This document shows positions 15,870 through 25,118 of a stretch of 46,957 bases of DNA, piece after piece; the first letter of the stretch is position 1, and every line of letters begins with the position of its first letter. This DNA is from an uncultured Bacteroides sp. (GTDB lineage: Bacteria; Bacteroidota; Bacteroidia; Bacteroidales; Bacteroidaceae). The notes under the pieces were generated by a model, which saw nothing but the letters and a program-made list of their open reading frames with translations, was not told the DNA's origin and searched no databases. Position numbers and translations under genes: made by a program. The stretch covers positions 1 through 46,957 of the forward strand of contig USEY01000019.1 in NCBI GenBank assembly GCA_900553815.1. The letters run 5' to 3'.

Positions 15870-17108
15870 TTATTCTGCTTTTCGGTCGGCCTGCTTCAGC
15901 CATTGATCGAAGAATTTCAGCGTTTCTTCCTGCATGGCCCGGCTGAAGAAATGCTTCTCGTCCCAAAGGCGCGTCACCAGACGGTCGCCGGCCTGCTGGC
16001 TGTCCCATGCCTGCCGCATGATGCCGTAGGCGTCCTTCACGCCCTCCACCGGGAAGAGCTTGTCGCGCGTGCCGTTGAAGAACAGGGTCGGCTTGGGACA
16101 GGCCAGGCAGGCTACGTGCGGATAGTCCAGGTAGCGTCTGAGGTTAGGGATGAGCATGGAGTAGGCCGAGCCTCCCTTGTTTTGGTTGTTGGTCAGCGTC
16201 ATGAGGTGTTCGGTGGTGTTCATCCAGCACACCGAGGCCGAGGCCTTGACGCAGTCGGTCAGTGCGGCGAGCATCCACGAGCGGTAGGCACCCATCGAGA
16301 ATCCCAGACAGCCCACGCGCTTTTTGTCGACAAAGGGCAGCGAGGCCAGGAACTCGGCACTGCGCACGTCGTCCCAGTTGATGAACGCTCCCCACGAAGC
16401 ACCCATTTGCAGGAAGTTGGAGGCCAGGGCTTGCTGGCCGTCGTAGTCGATGCCTTCCTTGCGTCCGCGCTCGCCCCAGAACAGGGCGTCGATAGCCAGC
16501 ACCACATAGCCGTGGGCGGCAAAGTAGTCGCCGGTGAACTGCCCGTCGTAGCACTGGCGTGCCCACTGTTCGGCGTCCTGCAACGTTTCTCCGTCTGTAC
16601 GGAAGGGGCGTATCATCTTTTCCTTGCCGATGCTGAAGTGGGCGCCGTGGTCGTGGAGCATGACCACAGCCGGGAAAGGCCCGTCGCCCCGGGGCACCAG
16701 CAGCAGGGCAGGGATGCGGTACCAGCCGGAGACGTTGAAGGTTATCTTCAGGGCCGTATATCCGTCGCGCTCTTCGCGGTCGGTGACGGTCATGTCGTAG
16801 CTGGCCGGTGCCGGCGGTTGGTTCAGCATGCAGTCGGTCAGTACTTGGCGGGCATGCCGCTTCCAGTCGTTGAAGTCAGTGTCGGCAGTGTTTCCCCAAG
16901 CCATGGGGTAGGTGAGCTGTTGCTTCAGCTGTTGGTAGAAGAGCGGCATGTTCTTTACCAATCCGTAGTTCAGGCTGTCGGCCTGTCGCGATATGCCGGC
17001 CTGTGCCGTCTCGTCTTTCTTGTTTTTTCTTTGTCCGTCGGGGGTGCCGGTGGCCGTGCTTGCCACGGTGCAAAATGCAAGCAGAAAAGCGTAAAATGTA
17101 GGTGTCAT
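15870..17108 (-). CDS. Secreted alpha/beta-hydrolase, probable carbohydrate esterase
   Basis: A 412-residue protein starting at 17108, where a signal peptide begins (MTPTFYAFLLAFCTVASTATG); the frame extends 39 bases further but without a better start. The hydrolase fold shows VVMLHDHGAHF (oxyanion region), the nucleophile S271 in GCLGFSMGAYRSW, an acid in NGTRDKLFP and a likely His in WDEKHFFS. It belongs to the dienelactone-hydrolase/AXE-like superfamily. Given the pectin neighbours, a methyl- or acetylesterase on pectin is likely; an alpha/beta-hydrolase pectin methylesterase is known from a B. thetaiotaomicron rhamnogalacturonan-II locus. It is convergent with the CE7-like gene and divergent from the hybrid regulator. 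Confidence 0.75.
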   Translation of the reverse strand: MTPTFYAFLLAFCTVASTATGTPDGQRKNKKDETAQAGISRQADSLNYGLVKNMPLFYQQLKQQLTYPMAWGNTADTDFNDWKRHARQVLTDCMLNQPPAPASYDMTVTDREERDGYTALKITFNVSGWYRIPALLLVPRGDGPFPAVVMLHDHGAHFSIGKEKMIRPFRTDGETLQDAEQWARQCYDGQFTGDYFAAHGYVVLAIDALFWGERGRKEGIDYDGQQALASNFLQMGASWGAFINWDDVRSAEFLASLPFVDKKRVGCLGFSMGAYRSWMLAALTDCVKASASVCWMNTTEHLMTLTNNQNKGGSAYSMLIPNLRRYLDYPHVACLACPKPTLFFNGTRDKLFPVEGVKDAYGIMRQAWDSQQAGDRLVTRLWDEKHFFSRAMQEETLKFFDQWLKQADRKAE

Positions 17109-17125
17109 ATTGAATCTTTTTCTGT

Positions 17126-17152
17126 CAAAGGTATGAATTTGTGGCAAAGATA
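17126..17152 (-). promoter_or_regulatory. Two possible -7 boxes of the secreted hydrolase
   Basis: On the minus strand TATCTTTG (plus 17145-17152) and TACCTTTG (plus 17126-17133) both match TAnnTTTG. The upstream one would give a leader of about 30 bases, the other about 11. Confidence 0.45.
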
Positions 17153-17175
17153 TTAAGATTTTTCACCGAAATACG

Positions 17176-17183
17176 TATCTTTA
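17176..17183 (+). promoter_or_regulatory. Possible -7 box of the hybrid regulator
   Basis: TATCTTTA differs from TAnnTTTG only in its last base and lies 20 bases before the chosen start at 17204. Confidence 0.35.
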
Positions 17184-17203
17184 CCGACCGAATGATGGAC
17201 ACA

Positions 17204-20200
17204 ATGAAGAAGATCTTATTTCTAATAACTGTACTTTTGCAGGCAATCGGCGGCATGGCTCAGCCCGATTGTCAGTTTTCTCATTATTCTTCGGAAGATG
17301 GGCTGTCCCAGAACACGGTCATGAGTATCTTGCAGGACAAGAAAGGAATGATGTGGTTCTCTACCTGGGATGGAATTAACCGCTTTGATGGATATACGTT
17401 CAAATCATACAAGGCCAGCAAGAAGAATCAGTTGCCGCTGATAAACAACCGTGTGGACGAGATGGTTGAGGATGGCTATGGCTTCCTGTGGCTTCAGACC
17501 TATGCGGAGCAGGTCTACCGGTTCAATCCGCGTACGGAAGATTTTGAATTGGTGCCTGCGCAGGATAAGGACGGACACCGGGCGGCTGTTGAGGCTATCA
17601 AGGTATTGCCGGGCGGCTCTACGTGGCTGCTTACCCGTACGTCGGGAGCTATCAGGGTATGTACCTCTCCCGATAATTTCAGCCTGACTTCCAAGTGGTA
17701 TTGCGACGGCTCAGGTGAACAGACTGAAGCCCGTGTCTTCGATGTGCTGGAGGATGCCAACGGACGTGAGTGGCTCTTGACAAGCCGGGGATTGTGCATG
17801 ATTCCGGCGGGTGGAGGCGAACCGGTGAGCTACCTGGCCGATGACGGGGGATTGACCAGTCGGCAGGTTTCTTTCAGGGCAGGTTACGACTGCGGGGCTG
17901 AAGTCCTTTTCGGAGCTGGCGACGGTAGCGTGTGGAGTTATCGCAAGTCGGGCGGACAGTTCAGGAAACTGACCTTCACGGCAGGTGCGCGCATCGTTTC
18001 GGTGCAGGTGCTGGATGAGGGGCAGGTGCTGATTGTCACCGATACCAATGGCTTCTTTGTCTATAACTTGCCCGATGGCACAAGTACGCACTACGGCGCT
18101 GAACGTTTCCCCTCGGCACCGCTTAGGTCGGTCTACGTTGACAGCAGTCTGGAAGTCTGGTTTGAGCAGGAGGTAGAAGGTACGGTGGTGCATTTCAATG
18201 CCCATACGCAAGTGCTGAAGAAGGAAGTGGTGGCTGTAGAACCTACCAGCACCGACCGGTCGCGGCCAGCCTTCCACGTGCATGAAGACTGTCAGGGACG
18301 CACCTGGGTACATCCCTACGGTGGCGGCTTCTCCTACTTCGACCGCGAAAGCAACAGTTTGAAGCCTTTCCATAATAAGCTGATGTCCGACGACTGGCGC
18401 TTCTCCAATAAAATTCATGCGGCTTTCTCCGACCGTCAGGGCAACTTGTGGCTGTGTACACACTCTAAGGGACTGGAGAAAGCTACTTTCCGCAGCTCGC
18501 AGTTCAAGATGGTGACTCCTGTGCCCCATCGCTACGAGTCGTTGAGCAACGAGGTGCGTGCCTTGTGTGAGGACCGCTATCACAACCTTTGGGTGGGATT
18601 GAAAGACGGTAAGCTGCGTGTGTACGACAATGCCCGCCGTGAGCGTGGATATTTGACGGAAGGGGGCACCATCTCTACTTCGGGCACACCGTTGCGTGGC
18701 AATGTATATTTCATATTGGAAGACAGCAAATATAACCTCTGGATAGCTACCAAGGGCGACGGGCTGGTGAAGGCCGAGCCGCAGGGCTCACGCTACAAAC
18801 TGACCCGCTACCAGCATCGGAGCAGCGATGTGTACAGCCTGAGCGATGACGATGTGTACTGTGTCTACGAGGATGCGCAGGGACGCATCTGGGTGGCTAC
18901 GTTTGCGGGTGGCTTGAACTATCTGACAGTTGACAAGGAAGGCAAGGAAGTATTTATCAATCATAGGAACCGGCTTAGCCAGTATCCCATAGCACTGTGC
19001 AGCAAGGTGCGTTATATCACGGGCGACAGCCGTGGATACATCTGGATTGGCACCACAATGGGGGCTTTGGCAGTGGATAGCAGTTTCAAACGCCCTGAAG
19101 AGGCCGTATTCCATCATTTTATGCGCAGGGGTGGAGACGAAAGCAGTGGGTTGAGCAATAATGACGTGCATTGGATTATCTCAACCAGTAGCGGCGAATT
19201 ATATCTGGCTACTTTCGGTGGCGGATTGAACAAGCTGGTTTCATGGGATAAGGCCGACAACGCGGTGTTTAAAGCTTATAATGTGGAGGATGGCTTGCCT
19301 TCAGATGTATTGCTTTCCATTCGTGAAGACAGTCATGGCAATCTGTGGATGAGTACGGAGAATGGTGTCAGCAAGTTTGTACCTTCTTCGGAGACATTTG
19401 AAAACTATACGGACCGTAGTTTGCCGTTTGCCGTGCGCTTCAGCGAGGCGGCTTCACTTTGTACATCTATGGGAAATGTATTGTTCGGCTCCAGCAACGG
19501 TATCTTTATCTTGAATCCCGATTCCATCAAAAAGAGTTCGTACACGCCTCCTATTGTATTGTCCAAGTTGCTGGTGGCTAATAAGGAAGTGCTTCCGGCC
19601 GACAGCTCGGTGTTGAAGGAAGCATTGGATTGTACGGAGCAGCTGACTCTTTCTCATAAGGAAAAGAATATTGTGACTATTCAGTTCGCGGCGCTCGATT
19701 ATGCCGAACCGTTCGGAATTCAGTATGCTTATATGCTGGAAGGCTTTGAAGAGTCGTGGAACTATGTGGGCAAGCAGCGGTCGGCCACTTATACCAATTT
19801 GCCGAAAGGGCATTATGTGTTTAAGGTCCGCTCGACAAATGCCGATGGCGTATGGAGCGACAACACGCGGACGCTCAATATTGAAGTGCTTCCTTCTTTC
19901 TGGGAAACGCCGCTGGCTTATTTTCTGTATGTGCTTTTGGTGTTGCTGGTCATTGTTACGGCGGTTTATATCCTTTTCACCATCTATCGGTTGAAGCATC
20001 GGGTGTATATGGAGCATCAGATGACGGATATGAAGCTGCGTTTCTTCACTGACATCTCACATGAGTTGCGCACTCCGCTTACGCTTATTACAGGTCCGGT
20101 GGAGTATATCATGGAGCATACGGATTTGCCGGCCGATGCCCGCGAACAGCTGAAGGTGGTGGAACGGAATACCAAACGTATGTTGAGGCTCATCAACCAG

Positions 20201-21637
20201 ATACTGGACTTCCGCAAGATACAGAACAAGAAAATGAAGATGCAGGTGCAGCGTATAGAGGTAGTGGAGTTTACGCGCCGGATTATGGAAAACTTTGAAG
20301 CGCTGGCTGATGAGCATCAGATAGAATATACGTTCAAGTCGGACAAGGAGAAGTATGAGCTTTGGGTGGATGCCGATAAATACGAAAAGATAGTCTATAA
20401 CCTGATTTCGAATGCCTTTAAATACACGCCAAACGGCAAACAGATAACCGTATCGGTGCACGAGACGGAGAAGACGGTGGATGTATCGGTGTCAGACCAG
20501 GGTATTGGCATAGCCGAGAATCGGAGAAAGTCTATCTTCTTGCGGTTTGAGAACATGGCCGACCGTAACTTCTTCAATCCGTCTACGGGCATAGGCTTGT
20601 CTTTGGTAAAAGAACTTGTGGATATGCACAAGGCTGTTATTACGGTGGACAGTAAGTTGGGCGAAGGAAGCTGCTTCACAGTAAGTTTTCTGAAAGGCAA
20701 GGAACACTATGATGCTGCCGCCGAGTTCTTGCAGGACGATTCTTCGGTGGGTATGGTGACGGCTGGAGCGGTGGATGAACAGTCTGTGCAGGGCGGCGAT
20801 GCGGCTTTACCGGAGGAAGCGGATGGCAACGGAGCGAAGAACGTGATGTTGGTGGTGGAAGACAATTCGGAGTTGAGGTTGTTCTTGCGCAGTATATTTG
20901 CCGACGACTTTAAGGTGGTGGATGCTGCCGATGGCGTGGAAGGTTATGAAAAGGCACTGAAGTATTTGCCCGATATTATCATCAGTGACGTCATGATGCC
21001 GCGTAAAGACGGAATAGAGATGACTAAAAATCTGCGGGACGACATGACTACGAGTCATATTCCTATTGTATTGCTGACGGCTAAAACGGCTATTGAGAGC
21101 AAGTTGGCCGGACTGGATTATGGAGCGGATGATTATATTACGAAGCCGTTTAGTGCGACATATCTGAAGGCGCGTGTCAAGAACCTGCTCTCATTGCGTC
21201 TGAAATTGCAGGAACTCTATAGGCAGCGGTTGACCAATACCGTTGAGGTGGTTGAGGGCGAAAAGAAAGAGGAAGAGAAGAAAGAGAACGAAATGTCACC
21301 TGTCGATAAAAAGTTTATGGACAAGTTGGTGGCATTGATGGAGAAGAATATGGATAATGGTGAATTGCTGGTGGATGACCTGGTGCAGGAACTGGCGGTC
21401 AGCCGTTCGGTATTCTTCAAGAAGTTGAAAACCTTGACCGGATTGGCCCCTGTGGAGTTTATAAAAGAAATGCGTATCAATCGGGCGGCACAGCTGATTG
21501 CCGAGGGAGAATATTCTATGACACAGATTTCTTATATGGTGGGAATCAATGACCCGCGATATTTCAGCAAGTGTTTTAAGCATAAGTTTGGAATGACGCC
21601 GACCGAATACAGAGAGAAAGTATTGAATCGTAAATAA
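17204..21637 (+). CDS. Hybrid two-component sensor/regulator (HTCS) for the pectin island
   Basis: A 1477-residue one-protein signalling system. I start it at 17204 (MKKILFLITVLLQAIGG, signal); ATG codons at 17192 and 17195 in the same frame are alternatives. Residues up to about 780 are periplasmic two-bladed-type beta-propeller repeats (for example SILQDKKGMMWFSTWDGINRFD, here residue 40-65), followed by a Y_Y_Y domain. A membrane helix lies near 904-926. Then come HisKA with H953 in DISHELRTPLT, the ATPase domain, a receiver with D1262 in IIISDVMMP, and a C-terminal AraC-type helix-turn-helix ending GMTPTEYRE. Such proteins bind breakdown oligosaccharides and activate the local glycan operons; here, pectin fragments. 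Confidence 0.94.
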   Translation: MKKILFLITVLLQAIGGMAQPDCQFSHYSSEDGLSQNTVMSILQDKKGMMWFSTWDGINRFDGYTFKSYKASKKNQLPLINNRVDEMVEDGYGFLWLQTYAEQVYRFNPRTEDFELVPAQDKDGHRAAVEAIKVLPGGSTWLLTRTSGAIRVCTSPDNFSLTSKWYCDGSGEQTEARVFDVLEDANGREWLLTSRGLCMIPAGGGEPVSYLADDGGLTSRQVSFRAGYDCGAEVLFGAGDGSVWSYRKSGGQFRKLTFTAGARIVSVQVLDEGQVLIVTDTNGFFVYNLPDGTSTHYGAERFPSAPLRSVYVDSSLEVWFEQEVEGTVVHFNAHTQVLKKEVVAVEPTSTDRSRPAFHVHEDCQGRTWVHPYGGGFSYFDRESNSLKPFHNKLMSDDWRFSNKIHAAFSDRQGNLWLCTHSKGLEKATFRSSQFKMVTPVPHRYESLSNEVRALCEDRYHNLWVGLKDGKLRVYDNARRERGYLTEGGTISTSGTPLRGNVYFILEDSKYNLWIATKGDGLVKAEPQGSRYKLTRYQHRSSDVYSLSDDDVYCVYEDAQGRIWVATFAGGLNYLTVDKEGKEVFINHRNRLSQYPIALCSKVRYITGDSRGYIWIGTTMGALAVDSSFKRPEEAVFHHFMRRGGDESSGLSNNDVHWIISTSSGELYLATFGGGLNKLVSWDKADNAVFKAYNVEDGLPSDVLLSIREDSHGNLWMSTENGVSKFVPSSETFENYTDRSLPFAVRFSEAASLCTSMGNVLFGSSNGIFILNPDSIKKSSYTPPIVLSKLLVANKEVLPADSSVLKEALDCTEQLTLSHKEKNIVTIQFAALDYAEPFGIQYAYMLEGFEESWNYVGKQRSATYTNLPKGHYVFKVRSTNADGVWSDNTRTLNIEVLPSFWETPLAYFLYVLLVLLVIVTAVYILFTIYRLKHRVYMEHQMTDMKLRFFTDISHELRTPLTLITGPVEYIMEHTDLPADAREQLKVVERNTKRMLRLINQILDFRKIQNKKMKMQVQRIEVVEFTRRIMENFEALADEHQIEYTFKSDKEKYELWVDADKYEKIVYNLISNAFKYTPNGKQITVSVHETEKTVDVSVSDQGIGIAENRRKSIFLRFENMADRNFFNPSTGIGLSLVKELVDMHKAVITVDSKLGEGSCFTVSFLKGKEHYDAAAEFLQDDSSVGMVTAGAVDEQSVQGGDAALPEEADGNGAKNVMLVVEDNSELRLFLRSIFADDFKVVDAADGVEGYEKALKYLPDIIISDVMMPRKDGIEMTKNLRDDMTTSHIPIVLLTAKTAIESKLAGLDYGADDYITKPFSATYLKARVKNLLSLRLKLQELYRQRLTNTVEVVEGEKKEEEKKENEMSPVDKKFMDKLVALMEKNMDNGELLVDDLVQELAVSRSVFFKKLKTLTGLAPVEFIKEMRINRAAQLIAEGEYSMTQISYMVGINDPRYFSKCFKHKFGMTPTEYREKVLNRK

Positions 21638-21672
21638 ACTCTTCTTTCCGCTTTTTGTTATAATCAGAAAGT

Positions 21673-21728
21673 ATGCCTATGGGTGGGTTTCTGTAATTTG
21701 AGGATAAGAAACTATAAGTTATGGGCAT
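21673..21728 (+). other. Nested stem-loop between the HTCS and protease genes
   Basis: The outer arms ATGCCTAT (21673-21680) and ATGGGCAT (21721-21728) pair with one G:U, and the inner arms GTTTCT (21687-21692) and AGAAAC (21707-21712) pair perfectly. There is no T-run after it. It may end or protect the HTCS transcript. Confidence 0.4.
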
Positions 21729-21756
21729 CAATCGGATAAAAAAATACTTCGAATTG

Positions 21757-21786
21757 TTTGTGTAATAGGATATTTTCGTACTTTTG
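21757..21786 (+). promoter_or_regulatory. Promoter of the C10 protease operon
   Basis: TTTG at 21757-21760 and TACTTTTG at 21779-21786 are separated by 18 bases and match both Bacteroides promoter boxes. The leader would be about 95 bases. Confidence 0.6.
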
Positions 21787-21886
21787 CTAATCTGCTGTTG
21801 GAAAATGGCAAATCAGGTTTTGTGAATGTTTGGGCATTGCTGAACCGGTTGGAATTAATGGATTAAAAACTAAAAAAGACTTGCTT

Positions 21887-24427
21887 ATGAGAAAAACATT
21901 ACTCTTTTTGATTTCATTCTTGGTTTCGTTCCCGTTGTGGGCGGTTCAGCGAACTTCAGAAGAGGCATTGGAGATTGCTCGTGCCTTCTTCACTCAACAA
22001 GTACAGACCCGTTCAACTTCAGAAGTTGAGTTGGTTGCTGTTGCGAACGATTTCTTGCAGTCGGCCACAACACGTGGCACTTCGGAGGGAAATGCCTTTT
22101 ATGTATTCAATCGCGGAACGGATGCTTATGTCATCGTGTCTGGTGATGACCGTATGAAGTCTGTATTGGCTTATTCCGATAAAGGAGCTTTCAACACAAC
22201 TCATCTTCCCGACAACTTGTTGATGTGGATGGAACTGTGTAATGCGGTGTACCAGGAAGCACAGATGGGTGTTGAACCAAAGGTGGAACCTAAGTTAATG
22301 ACACGCGCTACCTATGCGGAGGAAGTGAAGCCTTTGTTGATAACGGACCAAGGAGAAATCATGTGGGATCAAAGTGAACCGTATAATAATATGTGTCCTT
22401 ATGTAAAAGGGTACCGTGCTGTGACAGGTTGTGTGGCTACAGCTATGGCACAGATTATGAGATATTGGGGTGCACCTGCAAAAGGTATTGGTACACACAA
22501 CTATAAATTGAATGGACAAACTATTTCATTTGACTTTAGTGCTACTACTTTTAAGTGGGATAAAATGCTTGTCAATTATTCAGGAGAGTATTCGAAAGAA
22601 GAGGCTGATGCGGTAGCAGAGTTAATGTTGGCATGTGGCGTGGCTGTTGAGATGTCATATGATCCGAACGGTTCGGGGGCAATCTCACAGATTGTACCTC
22701 AAGCTTTGGTTGATTATTTTGGGTATAATGAAAATGTGACATATCTGGGGCGTGATTTGTACACTTCAGAAGAATGGGAAGATTTACTAAAGAAGGAATT
22801 GACTTCTGGACGTCCAGTATATTATAGTGGTGCATCTTTGGAAGTTGGACATGCTTTTGTTCTTGACGGTTATGACAAGCAAAACTTGTACCATGTTAAC
22901 TGGGGGTGGAGTGGTATGAATAATGGATATTATGAAATAACTTCTCTTGACCCAGAGAATCCGGGTACTGGTGGTGGAAGTAACTTGGGAGGTGGTTTTG
23001 TCTTTTCTCAAGGTATGATTGTTGGCTTCCAACCTACGACAGAAGGAGCATATGTATCTAACTGGATGTCGGGTGATGTGGAGATTCCTGAAACCGTGAC
23101 AAAGGGAGTATCGTTTAATGTTACGATTAGCGAGATTTATAATATGGGAACCTTGTTCCATAAAGATGGCTTATTAGGGCTGGTGGCTGAAATGGATGGT
23201 GAACAGACTGTACTTGGTGGTGTGAAGCTTCCTTCGGATATACCAACATTATCAGGTTATAGACCCGTTTCTGTAAGTGATTGTATTATTCCGACCGATT
23301 TACCTGATGGAACATATATGGTTTATCCTGCTTCTCGTGAAGCACGTGATAATACTTGGCAGCGTGCACGTGGCAGTCAGGGTTCTAAAACAATGTTTAT
23401 TTTGGAGGTGAAGGGAACTGAGTGTTCTTTGAAAGAATTTTCAGCGTTCAATGTCGATGCAAATCTTCAAGCTTCCATAGAAGTGCTTCATAACTTGTAT
23501 ACCAATCATAAAGGAGCTTTCCGTTTGACTTTTGCTAATAGTTCTACTGAGGCGGAATATTATGGTACGGTAGGTGTCGCCTTTTTGACCCGTGATGCAG
23601 ACCCCGAGTTTTTATCTGTTTCAGATATGACCCAAGCTTTGCTTAAGGCAGGAGAAACTGAAACTTATGAAGCTAACGTAGACTTGTACGTGGTGCAGAA
23701 TAATCAGCAAGTGCCTTTGAAGGCAGGTGATTATTATGTGGCTCCAGCCTTTACATGGGGTGGTTATTATTATGCTTTTTCTGATTATAAAGAAGTCACG
23801 ATAAAGACGGGTGTTGGTACTCCTACATTGGAAATAAAGAATAATTCTCTGAGTCCTGAGCAAATAGAAGAAGGCGGAGAATTAGAAGTGACAATGAATT
23901 TGTCTATTACGGGTCATGGAAATGTATATAGTGCTCCTGTAATATTGGCTATAGCTTCCAAAGCAGGAGGTACTATTTTGCAACAAATGCAGGTGGATGT
24001 TTTTCTTGAGGCAGGTGTAGAATCTGTTATTACAAAGCAGTTTGTACCACAAGTTGGAGCGGGTGAATATATGCTGGCATTTCTTGTCTATAACATGAAG
24101 ACTGGGCAGTATGCGCAAGTTGTTGAAAAGAATCTTTATTTTACTGTTACTAAACCATCTGCTATCGAAGACCAGCAAGCCGACAAGACAAAACTTGTCA
24201 TCTACGGTCAACCCGTTGACAGCGAACTTCGTTTTGCAGCCCCTGCCAATGCAGAGCAGGTAAGTATATTTGCTTCTTCTGGCATGTTGCTCTATCAAGG
24301 TGAATTGTCAGGCCAAGGTGGTGGAACTTACACAGTACCGGCAGATAAGTTGTCGTCCGGTTATTATATCCTGACAGTAAAATTGTCGGATGGCACTATG
24401 TTGCGCGGACGCTTTATTAAACGGTAA
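21887..24427 (+). CDS. Secreted C10 (streptopain-family) cysteine protease
   Basis: An 846-residue protein starting at 21887 with a signal peptide (RKTLLFLISFLVSFPLWA). A streptopain-type propeptide of about 100 residues follows. The papain-like core has the nucleophile C182 in TGCVATAMAQIMRYW and H322 in GHAFVLDGY, then the C10 hallmark NWGWSGMNNGYYEI. Beyond about residue 390 are several beta-sandwich domains. The last 80 residues (from about 765; YGQPVDSELRF, IFASSGMLLYQG, LSSGYYILTVKL, RFIKR) look like a type IX-type sorting tail. Relatives in B. fragilis are the Bfp proteases. Its base composition is more AT-rich than that of its neighbours. A lipoprotein gene begins 3 bp after its stop codon. 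Confidence 0.9.
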   Translation: MRKTLLFLISFLVSFPLWAVQRTSEEALEIARAFFTQQVQTRSTSEVELVAVANDFLQSATTRGTSEGNAFYVFNRGTDAYVIVSGDDRMKSVLAYSDKGAFNTTHLPDNLLMWMELCNAVYQEAQMGVEPKVEPKLMTRATYAEEVKPLLITDQGEIMWDQSEPYNNMCPYVKGYRAVTGCVATAMAQIMRYWGAPAKGIGTHNYKLNGQTISFDFSATTFKWDKMLVNYSGEYSKEEADAVAELMLACGVAVEMSYDPNGSGAISQIVPQALVDYFGYNENVTYLGRDLYTSEEWEDLLKKELTSGRPVYYSGASLEVGHAFVLDGYDKQNLYHVNWGWSGMNNGYYEITSLDPENPGTGGGSNLGGGFVFSQGMIVGFQPTTEGAYVSNWMSGDVEIPETVTKGVSFNVTISEIYNMGTLFHKDGLLGLVAEMDGEQTVLGGVKLPSDIPTLSGYRPVSVSDCIIPTDLPDGTYMVYPASREARDNTWQRARGSQGSKTMFILEVKGTECSLKEFSAFNVDANLQASIEVLHNLYTNHKGAFRLTFANSSTEAEYYGTVGVAFLTRDADPEFLSVSDMTQALLKAGETETYEANVDLYVVQNNQQVPLKAGDYYVAPAFTWGGYYYAFSDYKEVTIKTGVGTPTLEIKNNSLSPEQIEEGGELEVTMNLSITGHGNVYSAPVILAIASKAGGTILQQMQVDVFLEAGVESVITKQFVPQVGAGEYMLAFLVYNMKTGQYAQVVEKNLYFTVTKPSAIEDQQADKTKLVIYGQPVDSELRFAAPANAEQVSIFASSGMLLYQGELSGQGGGTYTVPADKLSSGYYILTVKLSDGTMLRGRFIKR

Positions 24428-24430
24428 TCT

Positions 24431-25027
24431 ATGAACAAACTTACAGTAATGAGATATGTAATGGTATTGGCGGCAGCAGGAATGCTGACCGCCTGCCATT
24501 CGTTTAAAAGGGTGGAGAGAACTAACAGCATGGAGATGAATGAAGGGCAGCCGGTGAAGTTGCAACCTGTTCAGAGTAGCATCTCGGGTGTGAAGCAGGG
24601 AAGTAATGCTGCCGTTTCTTCACCAGTAGTATATATATATAAGATGAAGAAGGATTATTCGCAGCTGGTTCCGGTGCTGATGGATGATTCGCGTAGTCGG
24701 ATTGTGTCTTATCCGCATCCGGCCGATTTGAAACGGGGGGGACAGTTGTGTCTTCCTACAGAGCTGGTGCAGGGGTATTGGCTCGACAACCGGGGCATTA
24801 ACGGCAATGTGGCTTTCCTTTCGTATACTTATGCTGAATATGCAGCTTTGCCTGCTGCGCCTTCCATAGAGGATTTGCTAGCGCATATTGTTGATAAGTA
24901 TCCACTGACCGGAATATGGGCTTGTGGACGACGTGCAGATTATAAGGATATCGTGACGGAGCTGAATGAAAAGATTACTGCAGGTGAATTGCCTGCGGCA
25001 GGCGGCTTCTTTTTGTCAAGAGATTGA
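24431..25027 (+). CDS. Uncharacterised lipoprotein paired with the C10 protease
   Basis: A 198-residue protein with a lipoprotein signal: basic start, hydrophobic stretch and lipobox LTAC with C22. I do not recognise the rest. It contains PVVYIYKMKKDYSQLVPV, a YPHPADLKRGG segment, QGYWLDNRGINGNVAFLSYTY (broken here for length) and a C-terminal GFFLSRD. The three-base spacing after the protease gene makes co-transcription and coupled translation almost certain. Possible jobs are a membrane-anchored inhibitor, a chaperone or a surface partner of the protease. It does not look like the protease propeptide, so a propeptide-derived inhibitor is unlikely. Confidence 0.75.
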   Translation: MNKLTVMRYVMVLAAAGMLTACHSFKRVERTNSMEMNEGQPVKLQPVQSSISGVKQGSNAAVSSPVVYIYKMKKDYSQLVPVLMDDSRSRIVSYPHPADLKRGGQLCLPTELVQGYWLDNRGINGNVAFLSYTYAEYAALPAAPSIEDLLAHIVDKYPLTGIWACGRRADYKDIVTELNEKITAGELPAAGGFFLSRD

Positions 25028-25118
25028 GTGTTGGGCAGAGAGAGGATGTATGACTGGTTAAAAGCCAGGCCTGTTGAAAGCTTGACGGAACGATGGATAC
25101 AAACTATAAATTGAAAGA

